Shown here one piece after another: positions 25,383 through 34,477 of a DNA stretch of 34,602 bases (position 1 is its first letter; each line of letters begins with the position of its first letter). A program made the translations under genes and the position numbers. The DNA comes from Gammaproteobacteria bacterium (GTDB taxonomy: Bacteria > Pseudomonadota > Gammaproteobacteria > Arenicellales > Poriferihabitantaceae). The stretch lies in the NCBI GenBank assembly GCA_011088265.1, contig JAALKB010000013.1, positions 1-34,602 on the forward strand. The letters run 5' to 3'. Below the pieces are notes generated by a model. It searched no databases. It had not been told where the DNA came from and worked only from the letters and a program-made list of their open reading frames with translations.

Positions 25383-25429
25383 TGACCGAGTCATTTTGCA
25401 ATTGACCTCAACTCAATAGAGCCTGGCTG

Positions 25430-26296
25430 ATGGGTAAAATTTTCGCCCTTTTGGCTGCGGTCTCCTATGGTGCAAACACGACCTTGTCCCGGTTGGCTTA
25501 CGACACCGGAACCACTCCCTTTTCCTTAACCGCCTATCGTTATTTACTCATTGCAATAATTATGGTCGCCATCATGTTGATCCTGCGAAAGCCATGGCGT
25601 CTTCGGGTTCCGCTCTGGCTATTTGCTGGCTGTGTTCTTGGCATGTATGTCGTGTCCATCGGTCACCTTGGGGCTGTGCAGTATATTTCAGTGAGTTTGT
25701 CCGCAATCATTTTCTATACCTATCCTCTGCTAGTCATTGCCTATCGCCGCTGGATAAGCCATAAGTCCGTAAATGCCTATGAAACCATCGGCTTCGTGCT
25801 GGCGTTTGCCGGCTTGGTTGTCGCACTTGGGCCAGAGTTCCATGAAATGGATTGGCGCGGTCTGGTTATGGCGTTCTCAGGCTCGATTGGCGCTGCGCTG
25901 TTTCTGATTTGTTATGAATTATTTCCCGAAGACACAGAACCTTTCGCTGCAACCACATGGATAAGCCTCGGAACGCTAGCACTTTGCGCTGTGACCCTAT
26001 TTGGCTTTGAATTGACGCCTCCGGCCCAGCAAATTGGGTGGGTGTATCTTTGGTGCATCGCGATACTGACCGTCATTGCGTTTTTGTGTATCGTTTTTGC
26101 CATACCGCGAATTGGCGCCGCAGGCACCGCTTTGTTTCTTAATTTTGAACCGGTGATTATTTTATTACTGGCCTGGGTTGTTCTGGACGAACGCCTAAGC
26201 TCAGGGAGACTGATCGGGGTCGCGCTGGTTGTGCTGTCCCTGTTAATTAGCCAGATTTCCCCGGGAGAACCGGCGAAAGGCCATCAGCAAAAATAA
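25430..26296 (+). CDS. EamA-domain DMT-family permease (first of two)
   Basis: This is a 288-residue membrane protein with about ten hydrophobic helices in two EamA repeats. The first repeat opens IFALLAAVSYGANTTLSRLAYD, and the second ends with the typical FLNFEPVIILLLAWVVLDERLS, then a GVALVVLSLLI helix. DMT permeases export or import small metabolites and the substrate cannot be read from sequence. It starts 47 bases after the Ldh-family gene and is followed by a second DMT gene 18 bases on, so the three likely share a transcript. Confidence 0.9.
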   Translation: MGKIFALLAAVSYGANTTLSRLAYDTGTTPFSLTAYRYLLIAIIMVAIMLILRKPWRLRVPLWLFAGCVLGMYVVSIGHLGAVQYISVSLSAIIFYTYPLLVIAYRRWISHKSVNAYETIGFVLAFAGLVVALGPEFHEMDWRGLVMAFSGSIGAALFLICYELFPEDTEPFAATTWISLGTLALCAVTLFGFELTPPAQQIGWVYLWCIAILTVIAFLCIVFAIPRIGAAGTALFLNFEPVIILLLAWVVLDERLSSGRLIGVALVVLSLLISQISPGEPAKGHQQK

Positions 26297-26314
26297 TAGA
26301 TAACGGTACACTGG

Positions 26315-27214
26315 GTGAAACAACTTAACAAACAGGGATGGGCGAAAGGGGCGGCGATTTTTTCTGGACTGACATTTGGAATTTATTGGATACCGTTAAG
26401 GGAAATGGAGTCCTCTGGTTTCTTTGGGCTCTGGTCTTTGAGTATGTTTAATCTCATCAGTGCGCTAATTGTGTTTCCCCTAGTGGTTCATCGATGGAAA
26501 CAGCTTATTCCCGGTCGATTTAAGCTGCACATTGGTACCTTTATTGCTGGTGTTGGTTTCGTTTGTTATGCCGGCGCATTTCTCTATACCGAGGTTGTGC
26601 GGGTAATTGTGCTGTTTTACCTACTACCTATTTGGGGCTTTTTACTCGCCAGAGCGGTAACCGGGGAAAAAATCACCAAAGTAAGATGGCTTTCCATGTT
26701 CCTTGGTCTATGTGGGCTAGTGGTCATCTGCGGCACAGACCAGGGAATTCCAATGCCACGGAATGCCGGGGACTGGATGGCATTATTGGCAGGTATTTTG
26801 TGGGCTTTAGCTTCGATGTTGATGTTAACGGATCGGGATGACGCCGTTAACTACACCTTGGGTTTCCTTTTTTGGTCCACCATACTCTCCCTCATTGCAG
26901 CGTTTATTGGCACATATTCCGGCGTTATTTCTAAGCCGGATTGGGGTGAACTTGAGGTTACTGCCTTATGGCTAATTCCTTTTAGTATCGTCATCATCAT
27001 CCCCGCAGCATTTGCGACGATGTATGGCCCGTCACAGCTTAACCCAGGAACCGTAGGGCTTTTGTTTATGACCGAGATTTCGGTGGGAACCATTACTGCG
27101 GCAATATGGGCTGGGGAACGTTTTGGTTACGAGGAAATTATTGGCGTCAGCCTTATAACCCTGGCTGGATGTGTTGAGCCCCTCTGGCAAAAAATGCGGA
27201 GGGGCTCTAAATAG
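26315..27214 (+). CDS. EamA-domain DMT-family permease (second of two)
   Basis: This is a 299-residue membrane protein, again about ten helices in two halves, only distantly like the preceding gene. The first half has GLTFGIYWIPLREMESSG and the second has LNPGTVGLLFMTEISVGTITAAIWAGERFGYEEIIG. The ATGless start is GTG at 26315. A later start is possible. Adjacent pairs of DMT genes can act as heteromeric carriers in small-multidrug families, but these are full-length ten-helix proteins, so two separate permeases are more likely. The 3' end contains a strong hairpin. Confidence 0.88.
   Translation: MKQLNKQGWAKGAAIFSGLTFGIYWIPLREMESSGFFGLWSLSMFNLISALIVFPLVVHRWKQLIPGRFKLHIGTFIAGVGFVCYAGAFLYTEVVRVIVLFYLLPIWGFLLARAVTGEKITKVRWLSMFLGLCGLVVICGTDQGIPMPRNAGDWMALLAGILWALASMLMLTDRDDAVNYTLGFLFWSTILSLIAAFIGTYSGVISKPDWGELEVTALWLIPFSIVIIIPAAFATMYGPSQLNPGTVGLLFMTEISVGTITAAIWAGERFGYEEIIGVSLITLAGCVEPLWQKMRRGSK
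27176..27207. terminator. Hairpin at the end of the second DMT gene
   Basis: The arms GAGCCCCTC (27176-27184) and GAGGGGCTC (27199-27207) pair perfectly across a 14-base loop. It spans the last codons of the plus-strand gene and lies 20 bases from the end of doxX on the minus strand. There is no T-run on either side, so it may be a Rho-dependent or bidirectional barrier between convergent genes rather than a classical terminator. Confidence 0.45.
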
Positions 27215-27226
27215 CGACGCTGGAAG

Positions 27227-27610
27227 CTACGATCTGGCTGAATCGACACTCCAGATACCCGGTCCTCTAGCCGCGATATACAAAAAGACGAACGTATACA
27301 TCACCGCGAGCTCACCGTTATTCACCATAGGAAAAATTGGATTTCCATGGGGTGCATGAAAAACCCAATAGGCCACCGCCATGGTGCCGCTACAAATAAA
27401 TGCGGCCACTCGGGTAAATAGACCGATGAGAATCAGTAGACCGCCCACAATTTCAATACCGCCACCGAGGGTCATTAGTGCATTCAACTCCCCGGGGCCC
27501 GGCACTGGAAAGTTCAGGAACTTTTGCGTGCCATGCCACAAAAAGAGATATCCGCTAATAATACGAAGCAATGCGTAACTATGTTCTTTGAAACCATCCA
27601 GAAAATTCAT
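27227..27610 (-). CDS. DoxX family membrane protein
   Basis: This is a 127-residue four-helix membrane protein of the DoxX/DoxD family. The first helix carries ALLRIISGYLFLWHGTQKF, followed by the glycine-rich GGGIEIVGGLLILIGLFTRVAAF and an AVAYWVFHAPHGNPIFP loop. Family members are linked to respiratory or thiol-stress complexes but no reaction can be assigned. GGAG precedes the start at good spacing. It lies between the DMT genes and the guanidine hydrolase gene and may be its operon partner on the minus strand, about 107 bases downstream. Confidence 0.92.
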   Translation of the reverse strand: MNFLDGFKEHSYALLRIISGYLFLWHGTQKFLNFPVPGPGELNALMTLGGGIEIVGGLLILIGLFTRVAAFICSGTMAVAYWVFHAPHGNPIFPMVNNGELAVMYTFVFLYIAARGPGIWSVDSARS

Positions 27611-27717
27611 AAGTCACTCCAACAATCGATTGAAAGGGCCTTCATTCTATGACAGTTTAGGTTGACCGACAAACCCCCTTTTCCAGCCCCCTTATCCTAC
27701 ATCCTATTGATCTAAGC

Positions 27718-28650
27718 CTAGCCCGGCTCCCGTTTTAACGCCTGACACATACAATGGACACCACCGCCTCCGGGAGTAATCATGGAGACATCTGGATCGA
27801 ATATCTCCAGGCCATGGGCTTTTGCTTTTTCCTTTAGAACCACGCTTTTCTCTGGCAACAAAATCCGATCATTACCCAATGCAACCACATTACAGCCCAA
27901 ATCCAGGGTGTCCTGAAACGGAACTGAGATAATTTCAATTTGTTTGGATTTAAGCCAACTCACCACATCTGGATCGGTAGATTCCAGACAGACAGCTGCA
28001 AGTTTTGGCGCCAGCATCACAACCATTAGATCAATATGGACATAAAAAGGATCCAGATCGGTTAGTTTGACTTCCCAGCCTTCCGCTTCAAACCAGCGCT
28101 GAAGTTGTAATGCACTTTGTTCCTGGCTCCGACCTTCTTCTCCTTCCCAACCAATCAATACCGTGCCTGGTTCGATAACATTAAAGTCACCGCCCTCAAA
28201 TGTTCCAGCGGTCACGTAGTCATAGATAGGAATTCCCAGGCGTTCGTAGGTTTCAATAGCACGAAAATTCTCACCCCGACGCCACCAATTTGCCATATTA
28301 GTGATGATTGCTCCATAGGGAGTCATCACTGAGGAGTCTCTGGCGAAAATATGATATTGCAATTCGGGATCGGGATCATGCAGATGAACCGTGACCCCTG
28401 CTGATTCATAGGCACTTATCATTTCCTTGTGCTGAGCCTGGGCAACCTCGGCACTAAACTGATAGTTTCGACGAATGCTCTTTTTTGATACCGAACTGGT
28501 CTTTAGCCAATGGTAGTAATCCGCCGGACCGAGCAAAACGTCCTTTAACACACCGTACTCACAATCAGCACCCCAATTGGAGAGAACCGGCGTGCCACCG
28601 CCTTCTTTCCGACATCTTAATGAAAACTCTGAATTCATATCGCTTCTCAT
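27718..28650 (-). CDS. DDAH/arginine deiminase-type guanidine hydrolase
   Basis: This is a 310-residue enzyme of the guanidine-modifying superfamily (dimethylarginine dimethylaminohydrolase, arginine deiminase, amidinotransferase). The fold markers are present: GVLKDVLLGPADYYHWL near the start, ARDSSVMTPYG, the acidic pair GTFEGGDFNVIEPG, HIDLMVVML with the catalytic His, and the nucleophile Cys near the C-terminus in GGGGVHCMCQAL. All catalytic positions are filled, so it should be active on a guanidino substrate, probably releasing ammonia or an amine to give a ureido product. The exact substrate is open. The start is the ATG at 28650, with another at 28638. It sits between doxX and the peptide-binding protein gene, separated from the latter by a terminator. 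Confidence 0.85.
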   Translation of the reverse strand: MRSDMNSEFSLRCRKEGGGTPVLSNWGADCEYGVLKDVLLGPADYYHWLKTSSVSKKSIRRNYQFSAEVAQAQHKEMISAYESAGVTVHLHDPDPELQYHIFARDSSVMTPYGAIITNMANWWRRGENFRAIETYERLGIPIYDYVTAGTFEGGDFNVIEPGTVLIGWEGEEGRSQEQSALQLQRWFEAEGWEVKLTDLDPFYVHIDLMVVMLAPKLAAVCLESTDPDVVSWLKSKQIEIISVPFQDTLDLGCNVVALGNDRILLPEKSVVLKEKAKAHGLEIFDPDVSMITPGGGGVHCMCQALKREPG

Positions 28651-28672
28651 CTGGTTGAAACCTGGTTAGAGA

Positions 28673-28689
28673 CGGAATCTCGAATTCCG
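28673..28689. promoter_or_regulatory. Dyad upstream of the guanidine hydrolase gene
   Basis: CGGAAT and ATTCCG pair across five bases, 23 to 39 bases before the gene start. The position near a promoter suggests an operator. It is different from the TTATA-N5-TATAA dyads. Confidence 0.35.
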
Positions 28690-28762
28690 AACAATAATAG
28701 AGCCGTAACCCTATACCACCTTGCCTATCAATCGCAAGAAACCCCGAATATCCCAGGTTCAA

Positions 28763-28794
28763 GGAAAAAAGAAGGCCGGTTAACCGGCCTTCTT
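28763..28794 (-). terminator. Intrinsic terminator after the peptide-binding protein gene
   Basis: On the minus strand a perfect stem built from AAGAAGGCCGG and CCGGCCTTCTT around TTAA is followed by a T-run (28763-28770 read in reverse). This is a textbook Rho-independent terminator 25 bases after the stop codon. Confidence 0.9.
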
Positions 28795-28818
28795 AACTAC
28801 AGTACTACGGTTGATGAA

Positions 28819-30487
28819 TTACTTAAACCACCAGCGTTCAGCATTCTTTCCGCCGTCCAGCTCCCAGTTGTTTCCAACCACTTCGGGTACTTCGAGCTTA
28901 TCGTTATATGCCATAACATCACTCTGGAACAATGGGAGACATACACCACCTTCATCATGCACGATGCGTTGCATCTCTACGTAGATTTCCCGACGCTTGC
29001 CGGTATCAAGTTCAGCGCGGCCCTGAATGAGTAATTCATTAAATCGATCATGTTTCCAGTAGGTGTCATTCCAACTGGCATCCGCTGCATAGACCTTGGG
29101 AGAACATCCAGTTTTCGGTGGGACGACCACTCCAATAACAGGCACTAAATGCTTTTTGCATCCAGACATTCGACCAATATCCATCATCTGGCTCGCGGAT
29201 AACCTCAATATCAATTCCCGCTGGTTTGGCTGACTCTCGCATAAGCTGACCGGCATCTACCGCACCGCCAAAACCCGTGTCCGCCGCATGGAACTGGATA
29301 GAAAGACTATCCAGCCCTGCTTGCTTGAGATGGTATTTGGCTTTATCGGTATCGTACTCCCGCTGAGGAATCTCATCAGTAGTGGCTCGATAAATGTTAG
29401 CTGGACCAATGGGGCTATCGTTGCCAATCTCACCGTATCCATAAACCACTTTTTCCAGCCACTGCTGACGATCAACAATATGCTTAACGGCTAAACGGAC
29501 GTGATTATTATCAAACGGTGCCGTATCCGTTCGCATTGGCAATGTTACCTGTTTGTTACCGGTTGTCGCCTTAATATTGATGCCCGGCAATTTTTTCATT
29601 CTATCGATTGTTTTTACTTCAACGTTGTTCATACAATCAATCGCGTCAGTCCGAAGTGCATTACTCCTAGCGCTTGGGTCAGCAATTTGCAACGTTTCGA
29701 TTTCATCGAAATGGGCCATTCCCTCTTTCCAGTAATTTGGATTGCGCACAGTAAATGTTCGAACTCCCGGATCATTCTCAGTCAAAACGTATCCACCGGT
29801 CCCAACACCCGACTGCCAATCAATGGTTCCGTCTCCATTGGAAGGGCAAATATTGAGGTGATAATCACTCATCAGAAATGGGAAGTCCGCATCTCCGCCG
29901 GAGAGCGCGATTACAACCGTGTGGTTGCCGTCAGCTTTTACACTCTCTATGCCACTTAGAATACCTTTTGCAGCGGAGGTAGAACCTTCACCCAAATGGT
30001 GATTTATGGAATCAACCACGTCTGCCGCGGTCAGGGACTTACCGTTGTGGAACTCGACACCCTTGCGGATCTGGAAAGTCCATGTTTTTGCATCTGCCGT
30101 TGCATCCCAACTTTCCGCCAGCTCGGGAATCAACTCACCGCTGGCAGCTACTTCAGTTAGACCATTGCGTACCTGTCCAAACTGCACGTTCAGCATATAA
30201 AGGTCAAGAATCTGACCTGGATCCAGGATATCACTGGTCGAGTCACCAGTTAATCCAATACGAAGACGCCCGCCTTTTTGGGGAGTTGCGGCCTCTGCAC
30301 GAGATAGCAAGCCCGACGCTGCGGTCATTGAAACACCCAACGCCACTGCTCCCATCATGAAACTGCGCCGAGACATCTCTCCCTGCTCAAAACTGTTTTG
30401 CAGCATTTTTACTTTTTCTACCTGTTCTCGATCTGCTATCCCTAGCGAAAGATCAATAGGTTTTAGCAGGTTAAACTTTCTGAACAT
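28819..30487 (-). pseudogene. Peptide ABC transporter substrate-binding protein, one-base frameshift
   Basis: This is a periplasmic SBP_bac_5 binding protein (OppA/DppA type). The N-terminus is a Tat signal: SRRSFMMGAVALGVSMTAAS with the twin Arg at residues 40-41, cleavage after AEA. The binding domain begins GGRLRIGLTGDSTSDILDPG. The frame runs to about 29100 then breaks. The C-terminal part (VYAADASWNDTYWKHDRFNELL to GNNWELDGGKNAERWWFK) continues in another frame. Removing one C from the CCC run at 29098-29100 rejoins them as MFSKVYAAD and gives 556 codons, a normal length. An AGAGGA precedes the start. The rest of the sequence shows no decay, so an error or fresh mutation is likely. It is divergent from its cognate permease genes. 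Confidence 0.88.
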
Positions 30488-30967
30488 AAATTATTCCTCT
30501 TTGGGCATGGGTAGGCTTAGCACACCACCCGTTTTTGTGTTTAACGTATCTGAAAATCAATAAGGTTTTACTTCATACTTTGACCGATATGAAATTCCAT
30601 TATACTGTGTATAACTCTTCAATAGTCAAGCCTTCTCCTGACTCGAGCTCTGGATATCTGATACGGTTATTTTGTAATGTAAATTTATCCAGGGTAAGAT
30701 CTTTGTCATTATCACTCTGACTAGTGTTATCGCTTTCCATTTGGCAACCGTTCATGAATCCACTTTTTTCTCATCGAGGAGGTACAGCTTGAAAGAGATA
30801 CCCGTCTTTCTGAAGCGTTGTTTCATCTCTTCGCAAAGTCACTTTCCCCGGACATTTCTAACCATTGGTCCCTGGTATATTGGGGCTTTCTTCCTTTTTA
30901 TTAGCCGTTCACTCCGTACCGAATTAGCATACACACCAGCAAGGGTGTCTTGTCAGGGATTCATAGA
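30488..30967. promoter_or_regulatory. Divergent control region of the peptide transporter
   Basis: These are 480 bases without a convincing gene. A frame at 30741-30971 on the plus strand resembles nothing and overlaps the oppB-like start. TTATACTGTGTATAA (30600-30614) is a dyad with 6-bp arms and the same TTATA-N5-TATAA form as the one upstream of the aldehyde dehydrogenase. It overlaps the -10 of a possible plus-strand promoter, TTGACC (30580-30585) and TATACT (30601-30606), spaced 15. A second, looser dyad TTCATA-N10-TATGAA lies at 30572-30593. Confidence 0.5.
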
Positions 30968-31924
30968 ATGAGCGATATCTTAAAAATGCTAGCCCATCGT
31001 ATTTCCCTGGGCCTACTCACCCTGTTTGCGGTTTCGCTAATCATCTTTCTAGGGGTTAGTTTGCTTCCCGGTGATGCTGCGCAATCCATGTTGGGTCAAG
31101 CGGCGACCACGGAAACCGTGGAGGCTCTTCGCAAACAGATGGGGCTCGATCTTCCTCCCCATACCCGTTATCTTCAATGGTTAGGTAACATTCTTCAAGG
31201 AGATTTCGGTGTCTCTATTGGCAATAGACGGGAAATATCCGAATTAATTGGTGTTCGCTTCGCTAACACACTGTTTCTTGCCTTGTTTGCTGCTGTTATC
31301 GCGGTACCACTAGCCTTAACACTGGGAGTACTGGCGGCTTTATACCGAAACTCTATTTATGATCGAACAGTTAACGTTGTCACACTGTCTTCGATCTCCA
31401 CTCCTGAGTTTTTTGTTGCCTATATTCTGATTTTGCTGGTCTCTGTTAAGGCAGGGATGTTTCCAAGCCTCGCCAATATTTCCCCGGACACGCCATTATT
31501 TGAACGACTGCACAAGATGTTTTTACCGGCGGTTACCCTGACCCTTGTCGTATTAGCCCATATGATGCGTATGACTCGGGCAGCGATTATCAACCTGCTG
31601 GCCAGTCCCTATATTGAAATGGCCACGTTAAAAGGAATGAGCCGGGCACGGGTTATCGTTCACCATGCCCTACCCAATGCCTGGGCGCCCATTGTTAATG
31701 TTATCGTTCTTAATCTTGCCTATCTGATTGTGGGTGTGGTGGTGGTCGAGGTTGTTTTTGTTTACCCGGGGCTGGGTCAATTGCTTGTGGATTCAGTTCA
31801 AAGACGGGATTTACCTGTGGTCCAGGCCTGCTGTCTAATTTTCGCTGCGACCTATGTTTTATTGAATTTGATTGCCGATATTCTTTCGATTATGACCAAC
31901 CCCCGCCTTCTTCATCCAAAATGA
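30968..31924 (+). CDS. Peptide ABC transporter permease, OppB/DppB type
   Basis: This is an inner-membrane permease of about 318 residues with six hydrophobic helices. The N-terminal MLAHRISLGLLTLFAVSLIIFLGVSLLPGD, the Leu/Gly-rich middle and the EAA-type loop YIEMATLKGMSRARVIVHHALPNAW are typical of DppB. I take ATG 30968 (MSDILK) over the upstream TTG at 30950. An AGGGA lies about ten bases before. It shares ATGA with the next gene, so translation is coupled. Confidence 0.93.
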   Translation: MSDILKMLAHRISLGLLTLFAVSLIIFLGVSLLPGDAAQSMLGQAATTETVEALRKQMGLDLPPHTRYLQWLGNILQGDFGVSIGNRREISELIGVRFANTLFLALFAAVIAVPLALTLGVLAALYRNSIYDRTVNVVTLSSISTPEFFVAYILILLVSVKAGMFPSLANISPDTPLFERLHKMFLPAVTLTLVVLAHMMRMTRAAIINLLASPYIEMATLKGMSRARVIVHHALPNAWAPIVNVIVLNLAYLIVGVVVVEVVFVYPGLGQLLVDSVQRRDLPVVQACCLIFAATYVLLNLIADILSIMTNPRLLHPK

Positions 31925-32826
31925 ATATGCCCAATTCAGGGGATCAATCTGCTGACGCGCTGCCTCCCCCAGAAAGACGAAGTGACAGCGCATTCGCCAT
32001 TATGTGGAAAGAGTTTCTTAAAGCACCGTTTAGTGCAAAATTTGGTTTTTTTGTTATTTTCAGTTACATCTTTGTCGCCATTTTTGCCCCAGTTATTGCG
32101 CCATATGGTGAAGCGGAAATCGCCGGAGATCAGTTTGAGCTTTGGAGTCAACAGTTCCTGCTAGGGACAGACAACCTGGGGAGAGACATGTTAACCCGGA
32201 TTATTTACGGCGCCCGCAATACCGTTGGAATCGCCCTGATTATCACCTTATTTGCCTTTCTGGTTGGCGGTATATTGGGAATACTAGCCGCGGTAGTCGG
32301 TGGCTGGATCGATCAACTTCTGAGTCGCACCGTGGACGTTTTGATGGCCATTCCTTTGCTAATTTTCGCCATGTTATTGCTGACCATCTTCGGTACTTCT
32401 GTGATAAATATGATTTTGATTATTGGTATTCTGGATTCTACCCGGGTTTTTCGTATCTCCCGGGCAGTGAGTCTAAACGTGGTGGTCATGGATTTTATTG
32501 AAGCGGCCAGACTTCGTGGTGAAGGTCTGGGTTGGATCACCATTAGGGAGATTCTTCCCAATATTGCTCCTCCTCTTGTTGCGGAGTTTGGGCTACGATT
32601 CTGTTTTGTCTTCCTAACTATCAGCGCATTGAGTTTCCTTGGGCTTGGAGTCCAACCGCCCACGGCTGATTGGGGCTCCATGGTACGTGATACAGCGGAC
32701 CTGATTACCTTCGATGACTATACGCCTCTTATCCCCGCCGCCGCAATCGCATTACTTACGATTGGAGTAAATTTCGTGGTGGATTGGTTTCTTCACAAAA
32801 CCAGTGGGTTAAAAGATGAACACTAG
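31921..32826 (+). CDS. Peptide ABC transporter permease, OppC/DppC type
   Basis: This is a 301-residue inner-membrane permease. The hydrophilic N-terminus has the OppC_N-like segment and the first helix is near residue 40. The periplasmic LLGTDNLGRDMLTRIIYGARNT motif is characteristic of the family, and an EAA loop (FIEAARLRGEGLGWITIREILPNI) contacts the ATPase. Six helices are expected. It overlaps both neighbours (ATGA before, 11 bases with the ATPase after), so it is part of a tight operon. Confidence 0.94.
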   Translation: MNMPNSGDQSADALPPPERRSDSAFAIMWKEFLKAPFSAKFGFFVIFSYIFVAIFAPVIAPYGEAEIAGDQFELWSQQFLLGTDNLGRDMLTRIIYGARNTVGIALIITLFAFLVGGILGILAAVVGGWIDQLLSRTVDVLMAIPLLIFAMLLLTIFGTSVINMILIIGILDSTRVFRISRAVSLNVVVMDFIEAARLRGEGLGWITIREILPNIAPPLVAEFGLRFCFVFLTISALSFLGLGVQPPTADWGSMVRDTADLITFDDYTPLIPAAAIALLTIGVNFVVDWFLHKTSGLKDEH

Positions 32827-34477
32827 GGATAAGAAAGACGTGCTGCTGGAAATGAGAAATCTTCAGATTGAAGGTTTCAGTGATGAAAAATGGCATCAAA
32901 TTGTTAATGGAGTAGATCTTACCTTACGTCGGGGAGAGGTCCTTGGTCTTATCGGTGAATCTGGAGCAGGTAAGTCGACCATTGGCATCGCGGCCATGGG
33001 CTATGCCAAACCCGGTTGTCGCATCCACGGGGGAAGCATTAAGTTTGATGGCTTTGAACTAACCACCGCAAGCGATGAAGAAAAAAGAAAGCTAAGGGGC
33101 TCCCGAATCGCCTATGTGGCACAAAGTGCGGCGGCATCTTTTAATCCCGCCCATCGCCTCATTGATCAGTTCTCTGAAACCGTTATTGAACATGGCATTG
33201 CCAATCGGGAACAGGCTTATGCCGATGCCAAAGCGCTGTATGAAAAAATCCGTCTCCCGAACCCTAACCAAATCGGTTTTCGTTACCCCCACCAAGTTTC
33301 CGGGGGCCAACTTCAACGCGCAATGACGGCAATGGCTTTGTCCTGCCGCCCTGATCTCATCATCTTCGACGAACCTACCACGGCCCTTGATGTCACCACA
33401 CAAATTGAGGTTCTTATCACGATTAGGGATATCGTCGAGCAGTTTAATACTGCGGCTATTTATATTACCCATGATCTGGCAGTGGTGGCGCAAATGGCTG
33501 ACTACATAAAGGTATTACAATTCGGCGAGACGGTTGAAGATGCGGATACCCGGGTCATGTTATCGGCTCCCAAAAAAGACTATACGAAATCCCTTTGGGC
33601 CGTGAGGACCTTTAAAAAATCCGTCACCCCCCCCCCGGCTCATGAAGCAACACCACTGGTGAAGGTTGACAACATTACTGCCAGCTATTCCAGTAGTTTA
33701 TCCCCAGTTCTGATTGATGTTGATTTTGAAATACATCGAGGGCACACGGTTGCTGTGGTGGGCGAATCTGGCAGCGGAAAGAGCACCGCTGCACGAGCCA
33801 TTACAGGACTGCTCATGCCACAAAAAGGGCAGATATTTTTTGACGGTGTTGCATTACCACCCAATTTTCGTAAACGTAATAAAGAGCAACTCCGCCAGGT
33901 CCAAATGATTTACCAGATGGCGGATACTGCCGTGAATCCCCGTCACAGAATCCGGGATATTATTGGACGGCCTTTGTCCTTTTATCTTGGAATGGAGGGC
34001 GCCGCCAAGGAACGCCGATTGCGGGAATTAATGGAGATGATTGAGATGGACCCCGGTCTGTTTCTCGATCGCCTTCCAGAGGAACTCTCCGGCGGACAAA
34101 AGCAACGCATATGTATTGCCAGAGCGTTGGCAGCAGAGCCTTCCTTTATCATTTGTGACGAAGTGACCTCTGCTCTTGATCAACTCGTGGCGGAGGGAAT
34201 CCTGAGGTTATTGGATCGACTTCAACAGGAGCTAAACCTTGCTTACATGTTCATCACCCATGACCTTGCCACGGTAAATGCCATTGCCGATGAAGTGATT
34301 GTAATGCTCCAGGGTAGAATTGTAGAACAGGGGCCCAAAGAAAAAATCTTCAATCCTCCCCATCATGAATACACCGATCTGCTCCTTTCCTCGGTACCGG
34401 AAATGGATCCAGACTGGATGGACAAAGTTATTCAGATCCGCAAGGAAAAGGGCGTAATGAGTGCTGCGGGCAACTAG
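32816..34477 (+). CDS. Fused dual ATPase of the peptide ABC transporter (OppD-OppF type)
   Basis: This is a 553-residue cytoplasmic protein with two ABC domains that power the permease pair. Domain 1 has Walker A GESGAGKST (about residues 46-54), signature SGGQLQRA and Walker B LIIFDEPTTALD. Domain 2 has Walker A GESGSGKST, signature LSGGQKQR, Walker B FIICDEVTSALD and a switch His in FITHDLATV. The join is around residue 270-285. It is like DppD fused to DppF, which are separate in E. coli. All motifs are intact. It ends 125 bases before the window edge with no following gene seen. Confidence 0.94.
   Translation: MNTRDKKDVLLEMRNLQIEGFSDEKWHQIVNGVDLTLRRGEVLGLIGESGAGKSTIGIAAMGYAKPGCRIHGGSIKFDGFELTTASDEEKRKLRGSRIAYVAQSAAASFNPAHRLIDQFSETVIEHGIANREQAYADAKALYEKIRLPNPNQIGFRYPHQVSGGQLQRAMTAMALSCRPDLIIFDEPTTALDVTTQIEVLITIRDIVEQFNTAAIYITHDLAVVAQMADYIKVLQFGETVEDADTRVMLSAPKKDYTKSLWAVRTFKKSVTPPPAHEATPLVKVDNITASYSSSLSPVLIDVDFEIHRGHTVAVVGESGSGKSTAARAITGLLMPQKGQIFFDGVALPPNFRKRNKEQLRQVQMIYQMADTAVNPRHRIRDIIGRPLSFYLGMEGAAKERRLRELMEMIEMDPGLFLDRLPEELSGGQKQRICIARALAAEPSFIICDEVTSALDQLVAEGILRLLDRLQQELNLAYMFITHDLATVNAIADEVIVMLQGRIVEQGPKEKIFNPPHHEYTDLLLSSVPEMDPDWMDKVIQIRKEKGVMSAAGN

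Noticed and set aside
30741-30971. Plus-strand frame of 76 codons ahead of the transporter permease
   Set aside because: No family resemblance, no ribosome binding site, overlaps the permease start, and its composition is not protein-like.
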